Positions 17,604 to 25,030 of a stretch of DNA of 64,000 nt are shown one piece after another. The notes beneath the pieces are model-generated. The model made no database searches. It was not told the DNA's origin and worked only from the letters and a program-made list of their open reading frames with translations. The position numbers were made by a program, and so were the translations under genes. Source of the stretch: Verticiella sediminum (GTDB taxonomy: Bacteria; Pseudomonadota; Gammaproteobacteria; Burkholderiales; Burkholderiaceae_B); assembly GCF_007558815.1 (NCBI RefSeq), contig NZ_VLTJ01000007.1, forward strand, positions 248,001 through 312,000. The letters run 5' to 3'. Each line of letters starts with the position of its first letter. Positions within the stretch are counted from its first letter, which is position 1.

Positions 17604-18634
17604 GCCGTCACCTCGCGCTCGCCCGCCTCGGGCAGGTAGTCGTCCGTGACGATCTCCGCCATCGCCGGGGTACGGGCAAGGCCGAATACCGTCGCGACCG
17701 ATTCGATCTGCGTCTGCATCACGGCCGGGTCCACACCACCCAGGCCGACGCGCTGCGTTTCCGGGCCCGCGATGTACTGCCGGCAGATGGCCCAGCGCTC
17801 GCGCTCGACGTCGCGGTTCAGCATGGGTTCGCGCTTGAGCGTCGCGGCGATGGCCTCGGCATCGTCCTGCAGCGTCTCGCGCAGCGCGCGGTTCGAGGCG
17901 CGCAGGAAGGCCCGCGCGATGTCGGGCTGCTCCTGCAGCAGCGTCGGGTTGGCGATGACCGCGTTGCCGTAGAGATGGGCGCCGGTATCGACGTACGATA
18001 GGATGGACAACTGCTCGGGCGGCATGCGCGCGAACAGCGACACCGCCGAGTCGTGGAAATAGGTGGCGGCGTCCACGTCGCCGCGCACCACGACGTTGTC
18101 GCGGGCGCTGAAGTCCGTCGTGACCCAGTCGAACAGGTCTTCCGGCACGTCCAGGCGGCGCGCGGCGATCGGCCAGCTACGGCGCACGGCCTCCACGGCG
18201 GCGCCGGCCACGCGCTTGCCCTGGAGCGAGCGGAAATCCTCCGTGACGCCGCGATCCTTGCGGCCGATGATCACGAACGGGGCGCGGTTGTAGTACTGAT
18301 AAATCGCCTGCACCGGCGCGACGCCGGCGTTGTTCGCGCGAAACTCGATCAGCGCGCTGATGTCGCCCAGGCCGAGCTGGTAGGCTCCGCTCGCCACCCG
18401 CGTGATCGAGGCCACCGAGCCCGAACCCACGTCGATCTGCACGTCCAGGCCTTCCTCGGCGTAATAGCCCTTGGCCAGCGCGAGCAGGAACGGCGAGGTC
18501 TGGGAGGTGACGCGAAAATCCAGGGTGAACTTGACGGGTGTGAGCTTGCCGCGCGGTGCGCTGGCCAGGACGGGAGAAAGGGCAGTACCGAGCGCGGCTG
18601 CCGCGCCGAGCTTCAAAATGGTGCGTCGCTTCAT
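17600..18634 (-). CDS. ABC transporter substrate-binding protein, NMT1/SsuA type (orphan)
   Basis: A 344-residue periplasmic binding protein. The start at 18634 (MKRRTILKLGAAAALG) has GGAGG upstream; the signal peptide ends near LASA (residue 26) and has a twin-arginine look. The mature protein shows the NMT1/THI5-SsuA pattern KFTLDF, LALAKGYYAEEGLDV and DVGSGSVASITRVASG. It is strikingly similar to the binding protein at 31918-32946 (GSGSxASIxRVASGxY and AL-x-EF-x-ANN shared), yet no permease or ATPase gene is next to it. It is coupled to the deaminase gene and driven by the left sigma-54 promoter at 18767-18784. It may feed the transporter encoded at 30010-31701. The ligand is unknown; a purine or derivative is plausible. 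Confidence 0.85.
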   Translation of the reverse strand: MKRRTILKLGAAAALGTALSPVLASAPRGKLTPVKFTLDFRVTSQTSPFLLALAKGYYAEEGLDVQIDVGSGSVASITRVASGAYQLGLGDISALIEFRANNAGVAPVQAIYQYYNRAPFVIIGRKDRGVTEDFRSLQGKRVAGAAVEAVRRSWPIAARRLDVPEDLFDWVTTDFSARDNVVVRGDVDAATYFHDSAVSLFARMPPEQLSILSYVDTGAHLYGNAVIANPTLLQEQPDIARAFLRASNRALRETLQDDAEAIAATLKREPMLNRDVERERWAICRQYIAGPETQRVGLGGVDPAVMQTQIESVATVFGLARTPAMAEIVTDDYLPEAGEREVTA

Positions 18635-18766
18635 GAAAGCCTCCGGGAATATGCACAAGCATGCGCCCTGCCGCGCACTGCGACGGGGCGTATCGAGCAA
18701 TTTCCGGGCGGTCTGTCGGCGATGACGCAGACGAGCCGCTGAACGCTTCTACTCTTGACCAGGACG

Positions 18767-18784
18767 ATGCAGGTTCCATGCCAA
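18767..18784 (-). promoter_or_regulatory. Sigma-54 promoter for orphan binding protein and deaminase
   Basis: On the minus strand the sequence is TTGGCATGGAACCTGCAT, with GG and GC separated by exactly 10 bases as required for RpoN (-24/-12). The predicted +1 is 18757, giving a leader of about 123 bases before the start at 18634. It fits nitrogen-limitation control of purine scavenging. Confidence 0.75.
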
Positions 18785-18800
18785 CTGCATGTGGGTCCAA

Positions 18801-18818
18801 TTGGCATGAAACCTGCAT
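18801..18818 (+). promoter_or_regulatory. Sigma-54 promoter for first 2OG oxygenase gene
   Basis: TTGGCATGAAACCTGCAT has the RpoN GG-N10-GC spacing. The predicted +1 is 18828, about 181 bases before the start codon at 19009. It is the mirror image of the promoter at 18767-18784. Confidence 0.75.
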
Positions 18819-19008
18819 GGCGGAAACCAAGAGTAGAAGCGTTCAGTCGGCCGTGCGGGCCGGCGGGTCATTGCTCTTGGATGCGATCGGCGGGCGCCGC
18901 TCCTGCGCGGGGGCGGCGCCCGAGCCGGTCGTCCATGCCAGGAGCGACGCTGCCCGGGCGCGCGGCCCACAGCGTCCTTCCTGGTTCCCTATCCACAGGA
19001 AGCACACC

Positions 19009-20016
19009 ATGACCAACAGCACACCCACCGCCACGTCGGCCCACACGCTCGCCGAACTCGCCAAGGAAGCCCGCATGGGCGACATGGGCACCGAGAGCAC
19101 ACAGCGCGAAGTGCGCCGCATCGACCTCTCGAACTTCGCCGAGCGCAAGCAGGAAATCACGGAACAACTCTGGAGCGCCGCCGTCGACATCGGCTTCTTC
19201 CAGGTTTGCAACCACGGCATCCCGCAGGAGCGGATCGACCGTGCGTTCGACGCCGCCGAACGCTTCTTCGCCCAGCCGGATGCGGTCAAGGCGCAATGGC
19301 CGCTCAGCCGCAACGCCGGCTGGGAGAGCAAGGCGCAGGTGCGCCCGTCCACGCGCACCGCCGACCAGAAGGAGTCCTACCAGATCACGCGCCCGCGCAT
19401 GCAGGGCCTGTGGCCGACCGAGGCCGAGCTGCCGGGCTTCCAGGCCGAGGCGCTCGCCTTCGAAGCGGATTGCTGGAAGCTCGGCATGCAGATCCTCTCG
19501 TGCTTTGCCGACAGGCTCGGCTTCGACGAGGAGTTCTTCGCCCGCGCCCACGATCCGTCCTCGCCGCGCTACCAGAGCACCCTGCGCATGCTGCACTACT
19601 TCGCCATGGACGAGCACTCGCTGCAGGGCCAGCCCGGCATCTGGCGCGCCGGCGCGCATACCGATTTCGACACCCTCACCCTGCTCTTTCAGAAGAAGGG
19701 CCAGGGCGGCCTGCAGGTGCTGCCGGGCAAGGACATGGAAAGCCGCGCCTGGACCAGCGTGGAGCCGGACGAAGGCGTGATCACCTGCAACATCGGCGAC
19801 ATGCTGATGCGCTGGAGCGACGACGTGCTGCCCTCGAACTTTCACCGCGTGCGCTGCCCGCGGCCGGACGAGTACCTGGGCCCGCGCTACAGCCTGGCCT
19901 TCTTCTGCCAGGCCAACGAGGACGCGATCATCGAAGGGCCGCAGAAGAAGTATCCCCCGATCAGCGGCGGCGACTATCTGCGCGAGCGCATCACCGCGAA
20001 CTTCGCGAAGTACTGA
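19009..20016 (+). CDS. 2-oxoglutarate/Fe(II)-dependent oxygenase, isopenicillin N synthase-like (first copy)
   Basis: A 335-residue member of the IPNS-like 2OG-Fe(II) dioxygenase family. The iron triad is H217-x-D219 (AGAHTDFDTLTLL) and H279 (SNFHRVRCP); R293 in GPRYSLAFF would hold 2-oxoglutarate. The N-terminal DIGFFQVCNHGIP block is characteristic. The start at 19009 (MTNSTPTATS) follows AGGAAG. Eukaryotic relatives include thymine-7-hydroxylase, so a nucleobase substrate is possible, but this is only analogy. It is expressed from a sigma-54 promoter mirrored with that of the binding protein and deaminase, and is followed by the LysR gene. Confidence 0.88.
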   Translation: MTNSTPTATSAHTLAELAKEARMGDMGTESTQREVRRIDLSNFAERKQEITEQLWSAAVDIGFFQVCNHGIPQERIDRAFDAAERFFAQPDAVKAQWPLSRNAGWESKAQVRPSTRTADQKESYQITRPRMQGLWPTEAELPGFQAEALAFEADCWKLGMQILSCFADRLGFDEEFFARAHDPSSPRYQSTLRMLHYFAMDEHSLQGQPGIWRAGAHTDFDTLTLLFQKKGQGGLQVLPGKDMESRAWTSVEPDEGVITCNIGDMLMRWSDDVLPSNFHRVRCPRPDEYLGPRYSLAFFCQANEDAIIEGPQKKYPPISGGDYLRERITANFAKY

Positions 20017-20079
20017 GGCAGCGAGCCGCTCGGCGCGCTGGCGGCGATTCACCACCGCCGGAGCCCGGCGACGATCCCG

Positions 20080-20973
20080 ATGCACATACACGCCCGCTCG
20101 CTCAGGTATTTCGACATGATCCGCCGCTGCGGCTCGATCCGCGAGGCGGCGCGCCAGTTGCACGTCGCCTCGTCCGCGGTGAACCGCCAGCTCCTGCAAC
20201 TGGAGGAGGAGATCGGCGCGCCGCTCTTCGAGCGGATGGCTTCGGGCCTGCGCCTCACGCCCGCGGGCGAAGTCTTCTCGCGCCACGTCATCACCGTACT
20301 CCAGGACGAGAAGCGCATGTTCTCGGAGCTGGACATGCTGCGCGGGGTGCAGCGCGGCTCGGTCAGCCTGGCCGCCGTGGAAGGCCTCAACGCCGATTTC
20401 ATGCCCCGCGTGCTCGGCGAAATGCATCGCCGCTACCCCACCATCCGCGTCCAGTTGCAGGTGTGCGGCTCCGACCAGGCGGCGCTGGCCGTGACCCAGG
20501 GCGACGCCGACGTAGGCATCGGTTTTTCCGTCGGACGGCACGAGGGCCTGCGCCAGGTCGCGGTCGGCTACTTTCCGCTGGGCGTGATCGTTCCGCCCGA
20601 CCACCCGATCGCCCGGCTGCCCCAGGTGGATTTCGCCACCTGCGCGGCCTACCCGCTGATCCTTCCCTCGCCCGAACTGTCGATCCACCGCCTGCTGCAG
20701 CCGGTCATCGCGCAGTACAAGCGTTCGCTGCGGGTCGTCATGGAGAGTTCCTCCATCGAGCTGGCCAAGCGCCTGGTCGAGGAACGCGTCGGCCTGTTCT
20801 TCCAGAGCGTGCTGGGGCTCGAGCGCGAACTGCGCGAAAGCCGGCTGGTACACGTGCCGCTGAACCTGCCGCTGCATTCCGAACTCGGCGTCTACGTGCG
20901 TGCCGGCCGCACCCTGCCCGCCGCGCTCGACGCCTTCATCCGCATCATCGGCGACACCCTGGACCAGCGCTAG
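20080..20973 (+). CDS. LysR-family transcriptional regulator
   Basis: A 297-residue LysR-type regulator. Residues about 1-60 form the helix-turn-helix (SIREAARQLHVASSAVNRQL), followed by the linker helix and a two-lobed effector domain (GSVSLAAVEGLNADFMPRVL; LPSPELSIHRLLQPVI). It lies between the two 2OG oxygenase genes on the same strand, 63 bases after the first. It probably controls one or both of them or the downstream transport/XDH operon in response to a purine-related effector; this is inferred from position. No clear ribosome site is seen. Confidence 0.88.
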   Translation: MHIHARSLRYFDMIRRCGSIREAARQLHVASSAVNRQLLQLEEEIGAPLFERMASGLRLTPAGEVFSRHVITVLQDEKRMFSELDMLRGVQRGSVSLAAVEGLNADFMPRVLGEMHRRYPTIRVQLQVCGSDQAALAVTQGDADVGIGFSVGRHEGLRQVAVGYFPLGVIVPPDHPIARLPQVDFATCAAYPLILPSPELSIHRLLQPVIAQYKRSLRVVMESSSIELAKRLVEERVGLFFQSVLGLERELRESRLVHVPLNLPLHSELGVYVRAGRTLPAALDAFIRIIGDTLDQR

Positions 20974-21222
20974 GATGTATCGACATCCGACATTCACCCC
21001 CGGCGCTCCGGCACCGCAGACAGCGCCTGGCCGGCTCGGGGGCGCGCACCGGGAACGGGCATGGGGGCAACCCCGCGCACCCGCTCGGGGCACGATGGCC
21101 GGCGATTTCCCGTTCGCGGTGCGTGCTCTCATTTCGGCATCGGCATGCACAGAATTCGGTGCTATCGAATGGCGGGCGGGGTTCCTAAACTGGCATCGAA
21201 CCCCTGCTCCGGAAGTCTTTGC
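20974..21222. other. Spacer upstream of second 2OG oxygenase gene
   Basis: A 249-base gap before the large plus-strand operon. It contains TGGCATCG followed by CTGC, and a TGCAC/GTGC pair near 21147-21163. Both resemble sigma-54 and NtrC elements but have wrong spacing (N12 instead of N10, N8 instead of N7). GGGGTTC and GAACCCC form a short inverted repeat just upstream of the gene. A promoter is expected here but I cannot place it. Confidence 0.3.
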
Positions 21223-22194
21223 ATGTCCCACGAAAACCCGCTCTCGAGCGCAACCCTGCCGGTGATCGACATCGCCGGCCTGCGCAGCGCCGACCCCACC
21301 GCGCAGATGGCGCTCGCGCAGCAACTGCGCGACGCCTGCGAGCGGCGTGGCTTCTTCTACATCTGCAATCACGGCGTGCCGCCGGCGCTGATCGACGACG
21401 TGTTCGCCGCGAGCCGGGCCTTCTTCCAGCAGCCCATGGCCGCCAAGCTGGCGCTGGACAAGAAGCATTCGCCCTGCAACCGCGGCTACGAACCCCTGCG
21501 CGCGCAGACACTCGAAGCCGGCGCGCCGCCCGACGTGAAGGAAAGCTACTACATCGGCGCCGAGATACCGGCGGACGATCCGCGCGTGCTGGCCGGCCGG
21601 TTCAACACCGGGCCGAACCAGTGGCCGCTGCACCCGCCCGAGTTCCGTCCGGTGATGGAACGCTACTACCGTGCGGCCTATGACCTGGGCGCATGGATCG
21701 TGCGCGGCCTGGCGCTCTCGCTGGACCTGCCCATCGATCACTTCCAGCACTATCTGACGGACCCGGCCGCAACGCTGCGTCTGCTGCACTACCCGCCGCA
21801 GCCCGCCAACCCGCAGCCGGGCGAAAAGGGCTGCGGCGAACATACGGACTTCGGCGGTGTCACCCTGCTCCTGCAGGACGACATCGGTGGCCTGCAGGTT
21901 TGGGACACGCAGGCCGAGGCCTGGATCGACGCTCCGCCCGTGCCGGGCACCTTCGTCGTCAACATCGGCGATCTGTTCGCGCGCTGGACCAACGAGCGCT
22001 ACGTGTCCACGCTGCATCGCGTCATCAACCGCTCGGGGCGGGAACGCTATTCCGTGCCGTTCTTCTTCACCGGCAACCTGGAACACCGCGTCGAGTGCCT
22101 GCCGACCTGTCTGGCGCCCGGCGAGACGCCGCGCTATCCGGCCGTGACGGTCGAAGAGCACCAGATCGCATGCTATCGGCGCACCTATGGCTGA
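21223..22194 (+). CDS. 2-oxoglutarate/Fe(II)-dependent oxygenase, isopenicillin N synthase-like (second copy)
   Basis: A 323-residue IPNS-like oxygenase. The iron ligands are H207-x-D209 (GEHTDFGGVTLL) and H265 (STLHRVINRSG); R275 in RERYSVPFF anchors 2-oxoglutarate. The N-terminal signature ERRGFFYICNHGVP is intact. It shares the fold but differs clearly in sequence from the copy at 19009, so the two probably have different substrates. The start at 21223 (MSHENPLSSATL) follows GGAAG. Its stop overlaps the alpha/beta-hydrolase start by 8 bases, so the product of this oxygenase may be the hydrolase substrate. It heads a string of same-strand genes leading to the xanthine dehydrogenase. Confidence 0.88.
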   Translation: MSHENPLSSATLPVIDIAGLRSADPTAQMALAQQLRDACERRGFFYICNHGVPPALIDDVFAASRAFFQQPMAAKLALDKKHSPCNRGYEPLRAQTLEAGAPPDVKESYYIGAEIPADDPRVLAGRFNTGPNQWPLHPPEFRPVMERYYRAAYDLGAWIVRGLALSLDLPIDHFQHYLTDPAATLRLLHYPPQPANPQPGEKGCGEHTDFGGVTLLLQDDIGGLQVWDTQAEAWIDAPPVPGTFVVNIGDLFARWTNERYVSTLHRVINRSGRERYSVPFFFTGNLEHRVECLPTCLAPGETPRYPAVTVEEHQIACYRRTYG

Positions 22195-23002
22195 GCCCGC
22201 AACCGACCGCATGCCGGCGTGCCCGCCGCTGGTGCTCATCCACGGGGCCTGGCAGGGCAGTTGGGCATTCGACGGCTGGCGCCCCTTGCTCGAAGCCGCC
22301 GGCTGGCAGGTGCACGCCGTCGACCTGCCCGGCAACGACGCCCGTGCCGGCTCCGTGGCTCAGGCGAATCTCGAGGGCTACACCGAGCACGTGCTGCACG
22401 TGCTCCAGCGCATCGGCGCGCCCTCGGTGGTGCTCGGTCACAGCGGCGGCGGGATCACCGCATCGCAGGTGGCGCAGGCCGCGCCCGAGCGCGTGCATGC
22501 GCTGGTCTATGTCAGCGGGATGATGCTGCCGAGCGGCATGAGCTACGCCGAACTCATCGCCGAATGCCGCAGGCGGGATCCCGCCTTCCATTACGAGGGC
22601 GTCGGGCCGCGCCTGGCCTGGGAACCCGATGGCAGCGCCAGCCGTGTACCGGCCGACGCGGCGCGCGACCTGTTCCTCCATGATTGCGAGCCGAACGCGG
22701 CCGCGGCGGCGGCCGCGCGCCTTTGCCCCCAGCCCGAGCCGGGCCGGGACATGCGCAATCGCCTGAGCGCGGCGCGCTTCGGCCGGGTGCCGCGACTCTA
22801 TATCGAATGCCTGCAGGACCGCTCGGTCACGCTGCCGCTGCAGCGCCTCATGCAGGCTCTGACGCCCGGCGCCGTGCGCGTCAGCCTGGATTGCGGCCAC
22901 GTTCCGCAGCTCGCCTGTCCGCTCGACCTCTTGAATGCGCTGCACACCGGCCTGGCCATGCTGGCCGCCCCGGCCCTCGACCCGGACGCCGGGCCATGCT
23001 GA
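22187..23002 (+). CDS. Alpha/beta-hydrolase
   Basis: A 271-residue alpha/beta-hydrolase of the esterase/hydroxynitrile-lyase-like group. The oxyanion region is LVLIHGAWQGSWAF, the nucleophile is S86 in GHSGGG, and the catalytic histidine is in DCGHVPQLACP near the C-terminus. No signal peptide is present. Translation is coupled to the second 2OG oxygenase by an 8-base overlap. Such enzymes hydrolyse small esters or lactones; here an oxidised heterocycle is possible but not shown. A spacer of 156 bases separates it from the binding-protein gene. Confidence 0.85.
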   Translation: MAEPATDRMPACPPLVLIHGAWQGSWAFDGWRPLLEAAGWQVHAVDLPGNDARAGSVAQANLEGYTEHVLHVLQRIGAPSVVLGHSGGGITASQVAQAAPERVHALVYVSGMMLPSGMSYAELIAECRRRDPAFHYEGVGPRLAWEPDGSASRVPADAARDLFLHDCEPNAAAAAAARLCPQPEPGRDMRNRLSAARFGRVPRLYIECLQDRSVTLPLQRLMQALTPGAVRVSLDCGHVPQLACPLDLLNALHTGLAMLAAPALDPDAGPC

Positions 23003-23100
23003 GCACCCGCCCCACTGCGCTTCGCGCTTGCCGCGACGCATGCAACCGTTTCGACCCGATCCAGGGCGCCGCGCAGCCGGCTTTGCCGGCCCGCCGGCGC

Positions 23101-23116
23101 CGCCCCTCGAGGGGCG
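23101..23116. repeat. Perfect 16-bp palindrome CGCCCCTCGAGGGGCG
   Basis: A self-complementary GC-rich sequence 43 bases before the binding-protein start, preceded by a GCCGGC-TTT-GCCGGC hairpin. It has no T-run. It may be an mRNA hairpin between the hydrolase and the ABC genes; its role is unknown. Confidence 0.4.
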
Positions 23117-23158
23117 CGCGCGGCGCGTAGGGGCGGGTCTCACTTCAGGAGTCTCTTC

Positions 23159-24142
23159 ATGATCAAGCACCGTTTCCTCGCCCCGCTGCTGTTCGCGGTC
23201 TTCAGCGGAACCGCCCTGGCCGCCGACAAACTGACCGTCCAGCTCGACTGGCTGCCGGGCGGCGACAAATCCTTCGTCTACGCCGGCATCGAACAAGGCT
23301 TCTTCCGCGACGAAGGGCTCGAGGTGAGGGTCGTACCGGGCCGCGGTTCCTCGGATGCCGTCACCAAGATCGCCTCGGGCTCGGCGGATGTGGGCTTCGG
23401 CGGGATCTCCGCCCTGATGATGGCGGCGGCCGAGGGCAAGGTGCCGGTCAAGGCCGTCATGTCGCTGTATTCCAACCAGCCCGACGCGCTGTTCACCCGC
23501 GCCGACTCGCAGATCCGCAGCTTGAAGGACATGGAAGGCAAGACCGTGGCCATGCCGACGTTCTCGTCCTCCAACGCCCTCTGGCCGGTGGTCCTGGAAA
23601 GGAACGGGGTGGACCCCGAGCGTATCCGGGTCGTCAAGTCCGACCCGTCGGCGCTCGCGCCCATGCTGGCCCAGGGCCGGGTGGACGCCACCATCAACTG
23701 GGTGACGGTCGCCCCCGCCTTCAGCACGGTCCTCAAGCAGGCCGGCAAGGAGCTCGAGGTGCTGCCCTGGACCCAGTTCGGCCTGGACGGCTATGGCTGG
23801 TCCGTCCTGGCCAGCGACAAGACCATCCAGGAACGGCCCGATGTCCTCAGGCGCTACCTGAGGGCGCTGAACAAGGCCCTGGCGTTCTCCATCGACAATC
23901 CCCAGGCCGCCGCCCAGGCGCTCAAGGCCCAGGTGCCCGAAGCCGAGGTGGCGGTCGTGCAGGCGGAGTTCGAATCGTCCATCCCGCTGCTGCGCACGCC
24001 GGTCTCGGAACGCGACGGCATGGGCCGCTTCGACCGCGACCTGCTCGCCTCGACCTGGGGCTGGGTGGCCAAGTCGATGGACTACGACCCCGCTAAGGTC
24101 GATCCCGAAACCCTGGTCGATCGCAGCTTCCTCGCCGACTAG
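23159..24142 (+). CDS. ABC transporter substrate-binding protein, NMT1/SsuA type
   Basis: A 327-residue periplasmic binding protein. The signal peptide (MIKHRFLAPLLFAVF) is cleaved near residue 22 after ALAA. The mature chain starts KLTVQLDWLPGGDKSFVY and has IEQGFFRDEGLEV and KIASGSADVGFGGISAL, the NMT1/THI5-like pattern. GGAG precedes the start. It heads a transporter-deaminase-XDH operon (binding protein, ATPase, permease, deaminase, three XDH subunits), which implies that the ligand is a purine or a precursor that these enzymes degrade. It is clearly less similar to the other two binding proteins of the island than they are to each other. Confidence 0.88.
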   Translation: MIKHRFLAPLLFAVFSGTALAADKLTVQLDWLPGGDKSFVYAGIEQGFFRDEGLEVRVVPGRGSSDAVTKIASGSADVGFGGISALMMAAAEGKVPVKAVMSLYSNQPDALFTRADSQIRSLKDMEGKTVAMPTFSSSNALWPVVLERNGVDPERIRVVKSDPSALAPMLAQGRVDATINWVTVAPAFSTVLKQAGKELEVLPWTQFGLDGYGWSVLASDKTIQERPDVLRRYLRALNKALAFSIDNPQAAAQALKAQVPEAEVAVVQAEFESSIPLLRTPVSERDGMGRFDRDLLASTWGWVAKSMDYDPAKVDPETLVDRSFLAD

Positions 24143-24238
24143 GGCCTGTCAACGCTATGGCCCCCTGTGCGGGCTGCGGGCGCCCCGTGCGCCCGGCTTG
24201 CGCCCGCACCCGGCCTTCCGAGAAGAACCAGGCAGTCC

Positions 24239-25012
24239 ATGCAACACGTCATCGACCTCGATGCGCTCACCCAGACCTTCCGCTCCAGTGACGGCAGCCC
24301 CGTCACGGCGCTGCAAGGCGTCGACCTGCACCTGCGCCGCCACGAGTTCGTCTCGCTGATCGGGCCGTCCGGCTGCGGCAAGTCCACCATCCTGCGCCTG
24401 ATCTCGGGCCTGCTGCTGCCGAGCAGCGGCGCGGTGCGCGTGTTCGAGCAGCCCGTCACCGAGCCCCGCGACGACATCGGCCTGGTGTTCCAGAAGCCGA
24501 CGCTGCTGCCCTGGCTCAGCGTGCTCGAGAACATCACGTTTCCCATGCGCCACAAATACGGCCGGGTGAGCCCGTCGGACACGGCCCGCGCGCAGGAACT
24601 GCTGGCCATGGTCGGGCTGTCCGACTTCAGCCACAAGCGGCCGGACGAACTCTCCGGCGGCATGCAGCAGCGCGTGTCGATCGCCCGCTCGCTGCTGCAC
24701 GATCCCGACATCCTCCTGATGGACGAGCCTTTCTCGGCGCTCGACGCGCTCACCCGCGACGAGATGAGCTTCGAGCTGCTGCGGATCTGGAACGAGCGGC
24801 CTAAGACGGTGGTGTTCGTCACCCACTCGATCCAGGAGGCGCTCCTGCTGTCGGACCGCATCGTGGTGATGAGCGCGCGGCCGGGCCGGGTCGCCGACAT
24901 CATCGACGTGCCGCTGGAGCGGCCGCGCAACCTCGCCACACTGGCCGATCCGGTCTTCACCCGCATGGCCAACGACATCCGGGTCCAGGTCTTCAGCCGC
25001 AAGCCCGACTGA
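24239..25012 (+). CDS. ABC transporter ATP-binding protein, SsuB/TauB type
   Basis: A 257-residue ABC ATPase that powers uptake through the adjacent permease. Walker A is GPSGCGKST, the Q-loop is in VFQKPTLLPWLSVLENI, the signature is LSGGMQQRVSIARSL, Walker B is ILLMDEPFSALD and the switch histidine is in VFVTHSIQEAL. The start at 24239 (MQHVIDLDALTQTF) is the family start. It lies between the binding-protein and permease genes. Confidence 0.93.
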   Translation: MQHVIDLDALTQTFRSSDGSPVTALQGVDLHLRRHEFVSLIGPSGCGKSTILRLISGLLLPSSGAVRVFEQPVTEPRDDIGLVFQKPTLLPWLSVLENITFPMRHKYGRVSPSDTARAQELLAMVGLSDFSHKRPDELSGGMQQRVSIARSLLHDPDILLMDEPFSALDALTRDEMSFELLRIWNERPKTVVFVTHSIQEALLLSDRIVVMSARPGRVADIIDVPLERPRNLATLADPVFTRMANDIRVQVFSRKPD

Positions 25013-25030
25013 CGCTACGCCGCACCCGCC

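Larger units (their letters stand above)
18739..18846. repeat. Nested inverted repeat enclosing two divergent sigma-54 promoters
   Basis: The outer arms are a perfect 19-bp inverted repeat, 18739-18757 and 18828-18846 (CTGAACGCTTCTACTCTTG with its complement). The inner arms, 18767-18784 and 18801-18818, match at 17 of 18 positions. Each inner arm is a sigma-54 promoter, and each outer arm starts exactly at the predicted +1, so both transcripts would begin CAAGAGTAGAAGCGTTCAG. The 9-base spacers between inner and outer arms are not conserved. Confidence 0.85.
18635..19008. other. Divergent regulatory region with mirrored sigma-54 promoters
   Basis: This 374-base spacer lies between the orphan binding-protein gene (minus) and the first 2OG oxygenase gene (plus). 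Its centre is a two-arm inverted repeat (18739-18846) described separately. The leader regions on both sides (about 120 and 160 bases) are G+C-rich; I see no further operator and no ORF I believe. Confidence 0.6.

Noticed and set aside
21147-21212. Sigma-54-like and NtrC-like elements before the second 2OG oxygenase
   Set aside because: Spacings are wrong (GG-N12-GC and TGCAC-N8-GTGC), which RpoN and NtrC do not normally tolerate.
18868-22335. Very long minus-strand open frame (1155 codons) across the 2OG oxygenase and LysR genes
   Set aside because: It is antisense to three recognisable genes with intact active-site motifs; its translation is low-complexity and rich in Arg, His, Ala and Gly, as expected for the complement of G+C-rich coding DNA.
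23040-23120. GC-rich palindromes as an intrinsic terminator before the receptor gene at 23159
   Set aside because: No T-run follows and the downstream genes look functionally linked, so I list only a repeat.
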